Shown here one piece after another: positions 1 through 10,800 of a stretch of DNA of 39,281 bases. The stretch's first letter is position 1, and the number at the start of each line of letters is the position of its first letter. The DNA comes from Hyphochytrium catenoides (taxonomy: Eukaryota > Sar > Hyphochytriomycetes > Hyphochytriales > Hyphochytriaceae), in contig FLMG01001182.1 of the NCBI GenBank assembly GCA_900088475.1, forward strand, positions 1-39,281, written 5' to 3'. A program made the translations under genes and the position numbers. The notes below the pieces were generated by a model. That model was not told where the DNA came from. It saw only the letters and a list, made by a program, of their open reading frames with translations, and did not search any database.

Positions 1-219
1 GCCCTCCTCTTCTGACGGACGACGAGACAGAAGTAGGCGAAGACATTTCTCTGCTTGGTGCTGCTTAGTTAAATAATATGGTGACTGATGCCGGCGAGAC
101 GGTAGGGACTTTGACAGATCTTTGCAGTGTGGCAGTGACTCAATATTATCTCAGAGCTTCAACAGCCTCTTACGCTATCCTCTTTGCGGGGAGGAATTGA
201 CCGACGAAGAGCCGAGGTA

Positions 220-715
220 AAACAGAGTCAAGCAGGGAACGGAAGTCATTGATAATATTCAGGTCATAGGCGAGAAGACTATCGCAGCACAGCGGAGGAC
301 CTCAGCAAGCATCACAGGCCTACAGGAGCTGGCTAAGAACCAACACGAGGGACGTATCACGGAGGGCTCTGTACTCTTGACCACCCGCGAGGCCAACGGT
401 AGGTTATTACCAGCGCCAGAAGAGGGCGATGCCTTTTATGGGCTTACCTTCTTTTCTTTACTTTGTCTCCGGTGGATCTCTCTTCTTATGTTGCTGTCAT
501 CTTGATGAGTAGAGTCCCTACAGCCAGGCAGTCTGGAAAGTTAAAGCTTAGCATCACTTCTCTCGCAGCTCACCACGAAGAATTCCCAGCAAAGCTCTGT
601 ACACTACCCCTCCTCATCTTACAAAGCCGAGAATGAGCTACGTCTCGCTACCATGCAGAGGCAGTCGTATTTCAACCTCTCTTGCCACCTTCTTGGTCTG
701 CGTGATTATCTGTGA
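220..715 (+). other. coding-like segments of an unrecognised gene, open at the window start
   Basis: A frame from about 220 to 398 reads as charged, protein-like sequence (for example IQVIGEKTIAAQRR) and ends at a GT donor (GTAGGT, 399) in phase 1. A phase-1 acceptor at about 550 would continue the frame to a TGA at 713-715. Upstream of 220 the same frame is also coding-like, but a TAA interrupts it at about 217. No domain is recognised. The downstream part overlaps, in another frame, the candidate gene starting at 633, so both models cannot be right. Treat this as a possible 3' part of a gene beginning outside the window. Confidence 0.22.
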
Positions 716-1026
716 ACACGGGGACATCATGTGTGCCAAATCTGTACCCTTCCTCTCGCCAGCATGGATGTATGTATCTGGTCATATTTTCTAACTCTTC
801 CTTCACCTTTCTCCGTGCTAGGGGCACACTCTACTCTACTATGTGCTGGTTTTCCCTAGCGTCGAACGCGAGAAGAAGAGTCATCAAATCGCCGAACAAG
901 ATGATGACGCCAACAATGGCTTCCAGCTGAGCCTCCCTAGGTAAGTTTTCTCGCTAGCATCCGCACGGAGCAGCAGCGTTAGCCCTTCATAGATCCATCC
1001 ATCATCGTCTGGTAAAGGAAGAATGA
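633..1026 (+). CDS. candidate three-exon small membrane protein, unknown
   Basis: The model has exons 633-773, 822-940 and 993-1026, which sum to 294 nt and encode 97 aa. Intron 1 (48 nt) has a GTATCT donor, a CTAAC branch-like motif, a pyrimidine run and a TAG acceptor. Intron 2 (52 nt) has a perfect GTAAGT donor and a CCTTCATAG acceptor. Phases (0, 2) match at both joins. The protein would have one or two hydrophobic stretches (around ATFLVCVII and TLLYYVLVF) followed by a charged, D/N-rich tail. I do not recognise a family. The start ATG is only the first in the open frame. The frame is also open upstream, so a further 5' exon is possible, and the last exon is the weakest part. Confidence 0.35.
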
Positions 1027-1166
1027 ACCTTTACGAAGCTCCGATGTCATCTATTATTATCTTGTTAGGAGCCTTCCTCCTACTGACGCATATCTTTGAC
1101 GCGGCATATATTAGGAACGACACAGCGAGACAGAGGCGTAAGGCGCAAGAAGAAATAAACGGATGA
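1023..1166 (+). other. 47-codon open frame with one hydrophobic segment
   Basis: An ATG at 1023 opens a 47-aa frame with a hydrophobic stretch (SSIIILLGAFLLLTHIF) followed by an Arg/Lys/Glu-rich tail, which would be a small tail-anchored-like protein. It could also be a terminal exon of the gene at 633-940, because a phase-2 join just before the ATG keeps the frame open. That acceptor has no pyrimidine tract. It overlaps the stop of the alternative model, so only one of the two can be right. Confidence 0.22.
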
Positions 1167-1374
1167 ACTGCGGGTTCGTTTGCCAGTTGTGACGCCTGTG
1201 ATCTGATGCAGCAAAGGGCTGCCCAGCTACCTGTTCTATAATGTACAGAGGGTCTAGGCTAGCGGCAGCTGTCACCAGAAGGATAACCGATCAAGGCAAG
1301 AGAAGAAGAAAGCAAACGAGCTTCAGCTCTGCTTCCTCTTTACGACGCCGTCTGACACCGAGGTGATGGCTTGA

Positions 1375-1527
1375 TTGCCATCCCAAGAAGTTCAATATTT
1401 CTCATCATTGATTGAGCCTTCCTTCGATGTGATGACTGACGCGAGTCGCCATCCGACCTCTTGCCTGCAATCTTATGCTCGTCTGCTGTATGGCTTCTTC
1501 GCGAAAATAGGAGAGATGCAAGCATAA
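1375..1527 (+). other. possible terminal exon of an unrecognised gene
   Basis: Between a TGA at 1372 and a TAA at 1525-1527 the plus strand is open for 50 codons with protein-like composition (aromatic and hydrophobic residues, for example SYARLLYGFFAKIGEMQA). It has no in-fr ame start of its own near the 5' edge, so it would have to be spliced to an upstream exon. The antisense frame (1525-1340) is also open but Arg/Ser-rich and less protein-like. No family is recognised. Confidence 0.22.
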
Positions 1528-2412
1528 TGTGTTCCTTCCCTTCGACTTAGATAGGAGGTTAGTGTCAGAGGAAGGAAGGAAGCTTCGTGACAGATAGATA
1601 GATAGAGAGAGAAAGAGGGGACAAGCTGGTGAGGAGAGAGAAAGGGAGCTAGAAAGTATCCAGCTTCGTTTAATGGCGATGGACTCTAATCTTAGTACTG
1701 TTAATAGGGAGATCTATTCTTATGAGAGGAAGACTATAAAAAGCAGAAAATTTGCATCTGCGCCCTTTCGTCTGTGGCCTGCGAGGATGAATCTATGACG
1801 ATCGTAGTAGAGAGCAAACGAGGGACAGCGAGAAGAGAAAGTGTTGCTCACATCAGTGCCATGAGGATGATGGAGATAACAGAAGGAGATAGTAGAAGAC
1901 CTGCCGCCAGAGACGGGAAGATCTCAACTAACAGTTCTATTATTTAGCAGCAGCAGCTGAGACACAAGAACATTCCATCCCCCGTAACAATAGAACAACA
2001 TCCCTGGCTGGTGATCGCCACTTTGCAAGAGGCAGAGCAAAGAAGGAGATAGCAGGTAACAAACCACCAGCAGGAGAGAAGAGAAAGAAGCAGGCACGAC
2101 ACACAACTCGAGCAAGAGATTCGTAGTGGTTTCCCTGCGAAAGAGGTTATAGGACGTCGCCGGTCAGACATCCAACAAAAGCGACAGAGAACTTATGTTC
2201 TAGAACTAGAGCATATTTTTTTCTTGATGGATGACAGGAGGAAGGGAAGATGAAGATTGTACGAAGGGAGAGACACAGAGAGCGAGACGAGAAAGAAAGG
2301 GAAATGACAGAGACAGTGAGAGGGGTGAAGGAAACAAAGAGAGAGCGCTAGCTCCAAAAGAGCTCTAGAGAGAGAGAGAGAGAGGCACACACACAAACTG
2401 CCATAGAGACAA

Positions 2413-2444
<32 letters not shown>

Positions 2445-2454
2445 GAAGAGAGAA

Positions 2455-2485
<31 letters not shown>

Positions 2486-2530
2486 AAAAGAGAGAGAAAG
2501 AGAGAAAAAGAGAGAGAGAGAAAGAGAGAA

Positions 2531-2575
<45 letters not shown>

Positions 2576-2968
2576 TTAGAAGAGAATCTGTGTCGTATCT
2601 CCTGACGTGCCAGAGATTCTTCCTCTTCGGTCCACCTCAGACAGGCGGCAGGGAGGGTGGGCGGCCCGATTTGGACCAATTTACTCCTACCTATTATTCC
2701 TGACAGGTGGGTGGGGGGTTGACCCTTCACCAGATAAAGCGGAAAATTTCCCTGCACCGATGACTATGTAAGTCGAGCATCTAACAGCCAATCAGAATAG
2801 AGAACGAGCTCCTCAATCCAATGGGAGATCGCCAATTCGTCAAATTGAAGTAAGGTCGACCAATCCGCGTCAAGGAAAGAGCTGAGAGTGACCTGATGGA
2901 GATGTAATAACTGATAAACCCACATTCTGCGGTTTACAAGGCTTTCTGGTGAGTTGGCTTGAGAAAAT
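1528..2968. other. no gene seen; intergenic, with a GA tract
   Basis: Apart from the purine microsatellite listed separately and short frames without splice support, I see no coding region here. The minus-strand Ser/Leu repeat frames are translations of the microsatellite. Confidence 0.5.
2366..2573. repeat. GA-rich interrupted microsatellite
   Basis: About 200 bp of (GA)n with A-rich interruptions and one short CA run (about 2388-2396). The pyrimidine strand is the minus strand. It is one of four similar tracts in the window, all in intergenic DNA. Confidence 0.95.
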
Positions 2969-3322
2969 TCATCTCATCCTTACATCTAGTAAATGACTGT
3001 ATTTGCGTTTGCTCTTTCTCACGGAGCACGATATTGTATTCACAAGGGCCAAGGAAATAAAATCTGTACTCAGTAGGTATAATACATTTTTATCCTCGAT
3101 AGCATTCGAATATAGGGCTGTAGACTGTCTGTCCTTGACTTCTAGGAGTCCATAAGGGGTCTGGTAGAAAATACTCATAGAGGCTGGTCGTATGGGCTGT
3201 GGACGGGGAGTTACAAGCAGAGAAACACGAAACAGGACTGTCAAGCGATTTCCCTGGATGGGGAGAGCGGGCAGGTGCGTTCCTGAATAATTCCCTGAAA
3301 GCTTGACCTTCTGAGGAAACAT
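2969..3322 (-). other. 117-codon open frame, unknown
   Basis: An ATG at 3322 opens an unspliced 117-aa frame with mixed, protein-like composition and no low-complexity stretch. It ends in a basic tail just after a GTAAGG donor-like site (about 2983), so it could be an exon rather than a complete gene. No domain, signal peptide or clear membrane segment is recognised. It is the longest unspliced frame on this strand in the first 4 kb that is not microsatellite-derived. It could be chance. Confidence 0.28.
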
Positions 3323-3837
3323 TTCGATCCCTACTCATTATATAACACAGAAGCCATATATTTCACTAGTGAATGCCTCGGCTTGAACCGCATCAAGAGC
3401 GGTGTGTCCTCAGCCTCAGAGAAGTGCGAACCTGGCGAACTTTGGGATCTCTTTCTTCTCCACTCACCTGCTCCTTTCTCAGTTCTCTGTCTGTCGTTCT
3501 CTCTCTTTCTTTGTCTCTCTCTCTCTGTCTCTATTGCAAGAGTCAACGCCTAGTAATTACCTGCATCATCTCGTATCTCTTCTCACTCTTTCTCGTACAC
3601 ATTGCGTCTGTCATCCAATCTGTCTTGTATTCCTCGTCACTGGTTCTTAGTGTGGGTTTTGCTTTTTATGTGGCTGTTGAACTCTTTGATGTGGTTTGCT
3701 GTTACATGGCTGGCCGCGTCTCACTCTCTGGTCGTTTTCCAGCCTTTTTCTAGCCTCTTGCACCCTTGTGCGACGCCTGTAGCACACAGCCGTTCCCCTA
3801 GTCTTCTTCCGTATCTCTCCCCCTTCCATCACCCTAC

Positions 3838-3856
3838 CTCTCTCTCTCTTTTTCTC

Positions 3857-3928
<72 letters not shown>

Positions 3929-3935
3929 CTCTCTT
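3838..3935. repeat. CT microsatellite upstream of the 88-aa gene
   Basis: About 100 bp of nearly pure (CT)n on the plus strand, about 200 bp before the ATG at 4140. A smaller CT run lies at about 3496-3535. The position fits a promoter-proximal pyrimidine tract, but function is inferred only from position. Confidence 0.95.
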
Positions 3936-4139
3936 GATGACTGTTGGATGCTTGGCAAAAGCATTTTCAAAAGAGTCATCTTCTCAGAGTTCATTTCCCC
4001 TCCCGGAGCCCAACCAACTAAACAAGCAACCAGCCATCTGCCGCGTCCCAACACTATCATCTACCGCCACAAACACTACGCAACAGCCGAACAAGCATCT
4101 GCAGATCTCCGTCTCCACGACTCTCACCTTCCAGACACA

Positions 4140-4406
4140 ATGAACTTCATCGGAGCTTCATCTCTTAGACTTGCCATCCGCGCACCAGCTGCCGCGGCAC
4201 GTGTGCACTCCAAAGCTGCAGGAGGCCAGAGCTTCCAGAAGGACCAGATGCTGGTGCGAAGACTGCAGGAAAACCTCACGAAGAAGGGCCAGAAGCCTAA
4301 GTCTTCTACCTCCACCTCCACCTCACATAACACTCAGAAGCCTGCATCTTACGAGTGGGTGGACGAGGCTCAGATGTACTTCAAGCCCATGTCAAAGCGC
4401 AACTAA
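4140..4406 (+). CDS. 88-aa protein with a mitochondrial-type presequence, unknown function
   Basis: A single-exon frame from ATG 4140 to TAA 4404-4406. The first ~25 residues (MNFIGASSLRLAIRAPAAAA) are rich in Ala, Ser and Arg, lack acidic residues and resemble a cleavable mitochondrial targeting peptide. Next come a short charged helix (about 34-50), a Ser/Thr-rich linker and a C-terminal segment with aromatic residues. The frame stays open upstream to an ATG at 3948, but the internal ATG is preferred because it puts the presequence at the N terminus and leaves a CT-rich 5' leader. It is convergent with BRR2, whose stop is 446 bp away. I cannot assign it to a family; a small respiratory-complex or mitoribosomal accessory protein is only a guess. 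Confidence 0.65.
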   Translation: MNFIGASSLRLAIRAPAAAARVHSKAAGGQSFQKDQMLVRRLQENLTKKGQKPKSSTSTSTSHNTQKPASYEWVDEAQMYFKPMSKRN

Positions 4407-4852
4407 GCTAATGAAGCGCTTGCCAAGAATAACCAACCATTTCCCTTTACTTTACCTATTTATTACGCCCTGTAAGCTTGAGGGCCCTAGGGCGCTGCTG
4501 CTTGCTTTCGACCAGCAAGAGAGCAAGCTATTTAACCAATAATTAACACACCGCAACGCTTCCAAAAGACTCTAACACTGCATAAATGTAACCTTCACAC
4601 GTCTATCTCTGCCCTGGCGACAGCTTTTTCCTTGACTTCTCGGTCCTCTCCCTCGCCTAAAAGTTTCTTAGCACCTCTTCTGACCCCTGAATAAGTAACA
4701 GAAAGCTGCGAAGAGACCATTGCATACACTCCAGAAAGGCAGTTGTCGTAAGATTATTCGTTAAGAGAGATCCGTCATATCCTCTACCGCCGATGTTAAC
4801 TTTCTCTCCCTTCCAGCTCCATTTCCAGCTTCGTCTCTCTTTCTCTCCCCAC
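4407..4852. other. 3' intergenic region between convergent genes
   Basis: Holds the 3' flanks of the 88-aa gene (+) and BRR2 (-). No further gene is seen. Confidence 0.6.
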
Positions 4853-7800
4853 TTATTCCTCCTCTTCCTCATCTTCTGGGAGCGCCTCTTTGACCTGCAG
4901 ATCAAAGTCGTATTCCTGGTCGGCGCCTAAGTATGAGTCGCACATGAAATAGAGGAAGAGCTTGTGCTCTCCCTCCTCCTCTGGAGCCAGGAAGTCGAGC
5001 TTGACTTCGGATTTATGTGTGAGGTTCACTCTCTTGATGGAAAGTAGAGTGTTCTTCTGAGGATCCCCTACAACTAACCACCAGCCTTCGGGCTTATTCT
5101 GGACAGAGAGTGATATATATGAGTAAGAGAAGCAAGAGAGAGAGAGGGTAGATCGTCCAAGGAGAAGTGCACATCGCGGAAGGTTGAATCAGGAATATCT
5201 TGTCAGCACCGATAAGAGAAATGAAGAAGAGTGAGAGATAACGAGAGGAAGAGACAACAGGAGGATGCACATAGACACACACAGCCCACAGAAAGCTGAG
5301 GTAACCGGAGAGCGAGCATATGTCTAACCTCCTGGATGTCCGCCATCATATCTTCGTCCACCTCTCTCTCGAGTTTGACAGAGATGACCACTGGGCTCCC
5401 AGCGTGGACATCGTCCTCTTCCTCCACAGAAAAGTCAAGCCCAATATTGGGGTAAGAGTTGCAGAAGCGCGCTACTGCACTCAGCTTGGCTGGTGGAAGC
5501 TGCAGGAGACGGTCTCGAACGTCGTCCTCCAGAGTGAGGATGTCCAGGACACCTAAAAATTTGATTGAGATACCGACAGAAGAGGAGGTGTGAGTGAGCT
5601 CACGGCGGCCAGATAGAGTTAATAGTGAAATATTGCAAAAAATATAGGGAGTCACATCCCCCAATAACGATAGTCAAGCAAGACACAAGGTTGAGAGAAG
5701 AGAGAAAGAGAAAGCGAGCGAGCGAGAGAGAGAAAGGAGAAAGAAAAAAGGAGTAAGAAGCAATGTCAGCAGCTGTCAGTGGTGTCGGTGACGGAAGGTA
5801 AACAGATAGACGAATTTGCAGATACTCACCTTCCACCTCTTGATCCTCACAGCGTTGAACTATTTCAGAAGTAAAATGAGGGATTTGAAGGAGGTAAGAG
5901 TCCTTGTTCCATAGCCCGCGGGTCACCATCTGGGACAGCTCCATAGCTGCCAGCGCGGGCTTCAGCCAGCCAGAAGAAGAGATCACATCCACCATTCCTT
6001 GTAGGAGCCTCTTGGCATCTCTCATAACGAGCGCTAGATCTCTTCGGAGCTCAGGGGACAGGGGAAGGCGGGAAAAGTGTGCCTGAAGTAAGATGTTCAC
6101 CTTCGTGTGTGGGTCGTTGTACTTCGCAGTGGCCTCAAGTTTCTGAGCATGAAAAAAGAAAAAGAACAGTGAGAAGACACCCTTATAAGACCTTTCATTG
6201 TGCCACATCTAGAGGGAACTAGACCAGCAAGGATGGCCCACATCATCAAAGAGGGCTGATAATGAACAATATCCTCCTCATCTCTCCCTCCTTCCTTTCG
6301 TTAAACCTCCGCCATGGGGCACCATGCTTACCTGCGGTAGGTGTGCTGCCATTTTCTTGAGCTTATTCTCCTCTCTATGCCTGACGGGAATGTCCTCGTA
6401 CTCCGTTGCAGATGACAAGATCTCGATCATTCCCTTGAGCTTGGTCTTTGCAGTGAGAGACGACGCAAATAGCTCAATTGTAGTGTACTGCAGAAGAGAG
6501 GGGGCGCACAGAGGCATTAGAGTTGACATACCGCTGGATGCCACAGCTACTATATGCAGTTCAGATAGAGAGACATTCTCCCCAAGAAGTCACTAGTTAC
6601 GTCGCAAGTGTGACAGCCGACAAGGAAAAGAGGGAGAGAGAGCTATTAAGGGGAAGAGAAAGGAAATGATAGCAGAGAGGGAAAATGACCAGCCCCATCT
6701 CTGACCCTTGTGACCCACCTTGATGTAGTAGTATGAGGCAATACGGCCTAGGTTCAGTGGCTCGAGGTCCATGTCGTTTTGTACGGCCACGCACTTGGAC
6801 TCTTCCAAGTCATTGATGGTGTTCTCCACTATCTCCGAGAGGTGGTGCGACACATGCTTCTGAGATACCTCCTACAGTCCACGCCGGGAAGCAAGCAAGA
6901 GGAGAGGCAGCAGAAGAGGAGAGAAGTATGTGGGATGGACGTCGGTGAGCACAAGGACATCTTCTTTTGAAAGTTTGGACCTATCAGCCATGCGAAATAG
7001 CTACGAAAGCAAAGTGGCTCCCAGAGAGGGAGATACATAGCCAAATTGGACGAAGAGAGCTTTCTAAAGCACAATAACCAGGGATAGACAGGACGGGCTA
7101 TAGACTACATTCTTCCTCAATGAAAGGAAGTAAAAATAGAGAACAGAGAGCGAAGGAACAACCGTAGGGAAGGATAGGTATGGCATCATCAACGCACCTG
7201 CAGATTGTAGAAGTTGGGGTTCTTCCGTAGTCGTCTATAGAGAAGAGTCCAGGAGATGTAGAAAACTGCGTCCTCCTTCGTGGCGATGGTCTTGGTGACG
7301 ATCTCAGCATTGAGATGATCGTGCAGATAATGATCTAGGTGGCTTTCTACTGGAAGAGGTTCATAGAGGAACTTCTTGAAAAACTCTTTCTTTGGATTAT
7401 GACAGAGAATGACACACTTGCTGACAGCGTCCTCCATCGGCCTGTAAACGGAAGATTCAACGAGGAAGACTTAGCGCCATCCAGTCTACTCCGCCAAGGA
7501 GTTAGCAGGGAAGACACGGTCCAGGCTTGGATGATGAAGGCGGCAAGCGTGAATAGAGCATGACATGCTTCAAGCTCTCATTGGCAAACCCTTGTCCCCG
7601 CCATGTGATGCGGCGGTGAGGAAAGACAGAAAGAGAGAGAGAGAGTCCCAGTGACGAAAGACAGCATATGAGGCGGCTTGTACCTGTTGGCTCTACCCAT
7701 CATCTGCAGTACGTCCCCCACAGCGTAGTCTACATAACGATGCTCCCTTCCGTCATAGTACTGTGTGTCCATCAAGACCACCAGGGAGGCCTGTGCCTCA

Positions 7801-10800
7801 AGTGCCCAACATAGAGCAGCCGTCACCACCTAACAGCGACCAAGCAGAAAGGATCAGCCACGGCGGAATATTAGAGAACTGACGAAAGACTTGCGGCAGA
7901 AGTCCTGAATAGTGGAAGTATGTCAGGACAAAGGATAAACACAGCCAAAGAAAGCACTTACAAGGACAGAGATCGTTCCGGAAGAGAAGAGATGTTGAAC
8001 AATCGCACTGTCAGACTCAGAAAGAGTCTCGTGAAGGAAGCCGACGCCATTTGGCAGCGTAGCCTTTAGAGTGGGGTCGCGAATCCTTCCAAGGGCCTAG
8101 TAGTGAGGTAAGACATATCATTAGGTACTACTGGACAGTGCCAGGAAGCAGTCACGACATATACAGCGGAAAAGCTGGATTGGACAACAAAGGTATATCG
8201 CTATGAGGACAGAAAAGGGAAAGAGGCAGAGAGAGTAAGAGATACCCGTCACAGAGGAGAAGACAGACACTAGGGAAAGGTCAGTAGAGGTTACCTCCTG
8301 GAACTCTTCCGAATCTGGGTCGCCATGCATGAAGCGATGCTTCTTTTGCCCTTGGGTCTGGGCGAAGGTCTATCGCATAGAAAGAGAAAGGTAAAGACCT
8401 TTAGATTGGGAGAGATAGAGAGGAGAGCACAAGCCAGAGGAGACACAACTTTGGAGGAAAGATACGTTCTGAAGAGAAGGGAGGCGGAGGGGCTTAAGGC
8501 GGCGATGAAGATGAGCATGAGACGAAGTTACGAGACAGAAGAAGTAAAATAAAGGTACCTGCATATCTATAGCCGTTAACTGGGCCTGCTTCATGGATGG
8601 CACAAAAATGATGGCTGGCTTGTCGGTAGCATGACCAACGACAGCATTATAGACAGGCCTAAGGGAATAGTCATTGTAAGTTTCCAGAGCATCTTCAAGA
8701 GATAAAGAAAGACGAGCGAAGTGAAGTCGGAGAGTCAAGAAGGGCAGAGAAGCGAACCATTAGAAAAACAACATGCCCGATCCTTGATTCAAGGACATAA
8801 GTGAGTTAAGCACCTGCTCATCGCTAATAGTCTGGCTGAGAAGTTATGTATATCATAGCCAGTCACGAAGATCTCGAGCGGCAGAGGACGGACATTGGGA
8901 TGGAAACTGAAGAGACCATCGGAAGGGGTTCCTGGGCATTATTCGAGAACAGAATGAGCAGAGTGAGAAAAAGAGGTCAGCCCCATCAGAGGGAGATAGG
9001 CAGCGCAAGTGTCAAATAGGCCAACAACAGACAACCGTACGAAAGAAAGGCCTGGAGCTCTAAGGGAGGAAAGGACTCTAAGGGCGAAATGTAAAGCCGA
9101 GAGGGAATCAAATGTGCGGAGAGAAGGGGCGCGGGATTACCAATCCAGTCGCCCATATCCTTAGCATTCGCCACACAGCCGCTCAGACCAATGATTCGGA
9201 TGGGCTTGTTAAACTCCTAACGTGACAAGAAAGACGGTGAGTATATAGCAGGAGAAAGCTCTGAAGAGTCGCAAACTATGGTGAGATCTCAGGTGCGTAT
9301 AGGACACTCACGACAACATAGCCGTCGTACCTTAGCAATGTACCGCATACGGGAGACGATGATCTCAAGGGTAGCAGCCACTGCTTCTCCTCCCAGAAGC
9401 AGATGAAGCTCATCTACAATGAATAGAGAGATGTTCTGCACCGCCTTGCGTTGCTTCCAGCGCCGACTAATGGAAAACAATGGACTTAATCCCTTGTGCC
9501 TTATTTAACAACAGAAGGAGCTTTCTAGGAAAGAAGTGCTAGATCCTGGCCCTGATTGCCCAGACGCACAGGGAAAGCAGAGGATGTAACTAGAGTATCA
9601 AAGATAAGGCGACGTGGAACACCATCCGCTGGAATAAGGAGGAGCTTGAGCAGCAGGAAGTTCCCAAGTACCTTAAATTGTCCCACTGACTAGGTGTGGC
9701 GATGACAATGTCGGAGCGCTCCAACACCTTCAAGTCTGCTACGGCCTCCCCTGATAGCTCCTCCACTCTCTTGCCCAACACCTCTCCAAACTTGTTTCTC
9801 CAGTCTCTCAGCGTTTGGCGGCATATTTCTTCCTTTGGAGCAACGTAGACAGCCTTGGGTCCCGCTCCGTGACCCGATCCTTGCTTGAAAAGGCGAAGCA
9901 GAGCAAACTCTGCGCAGATAGTCTTCCCGCTACCGGTTGGCGCCGCAATCAGCACATTATCATCAGTGTCATAGAGCTTGGGGAAGACCTACACGACACA
10001 TACGCAACCTTAGGAGCTGCGAAAAGACAGGATATAATAGCTAACACTTCGATGACGGGTGCTGCTCAGTCTGCCTTTCGTTTACCTGTGTCTGGATGGC
10101 GTTAAACTGCTTGAACTTCTTTCGGTATAGTGACTCTGCAACTGTATCTTTCAAAGCCTTGACCTGTTAATGCAGTCCAAGTGAGACTTAGTAGACAGCT
10201 ATAGATTATGGCAGAGCAGCAGAAGGGATGGGGAAGATGTGAAGAACAACCGAGTAAAAGAGGTAAGCGGTAGCAGAATTGTAGGCGACAAATGGGCACA
10301 GAGAGAGACAGAGGGAGGCTCCAAGAAGGTGGAGCTGTGTAGGCGCTTACGGGCAGTGGTTGCAGATCTAGCAGCTCTGTAAATGGCGGATATCTATCTG
10401 GCAATATTAGATTCCGGAAGGACACCTGGAAAAGAGGACACGGAGGTGACAAGTTAGCCTCCAGAGCATTACTGTTTATGCACTCTTCTGTTACGCGGGG
10501 CCGGTACTCACCGGGAGAGTGGTCTCGGCGTGCAACCAACGGTCGGACACCACTCGGATATAGTACTGAGGAGGAAGAGGCTCCAAAATAGGGACGGTGA
10601 AGCTGACCACATGCTGTAGGGGAAACAAGCGCGTGCAGAGAGAGAGAGAGTAACCTAGTCAGCGAGCAGCCAAGAGACACCAGTCAAGCTAGAGATTTGC
10701 ATGAACGTTCAGCCGCAGGTAAGATAAAATGCGACCAGCGAGGACTTCGCTACCACCCTGTTTGGTGCACTGTGCAGCCCGTAAAGGCAGACAAGAGATA

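Noticed and set aside
1340-1525. 61-codon minus-strand frame
   Set aside because: The composition is Arg/Ser-rich and the opposite frame is more protein-like. No splice support.
2193-2757. Long Ser/Leu repeat reading frames on the minus strand
   Set aside because: They are translations of the GA/CT microsatellite. The same applies to frames at 3602-3937, 19110-20033 and 37728-38209.
6779-6970. Plus-strand frames across the BRR2 locus
   Set aside because: They overlap well-supported BRR2 exons in antisense and have no splice or homology support.
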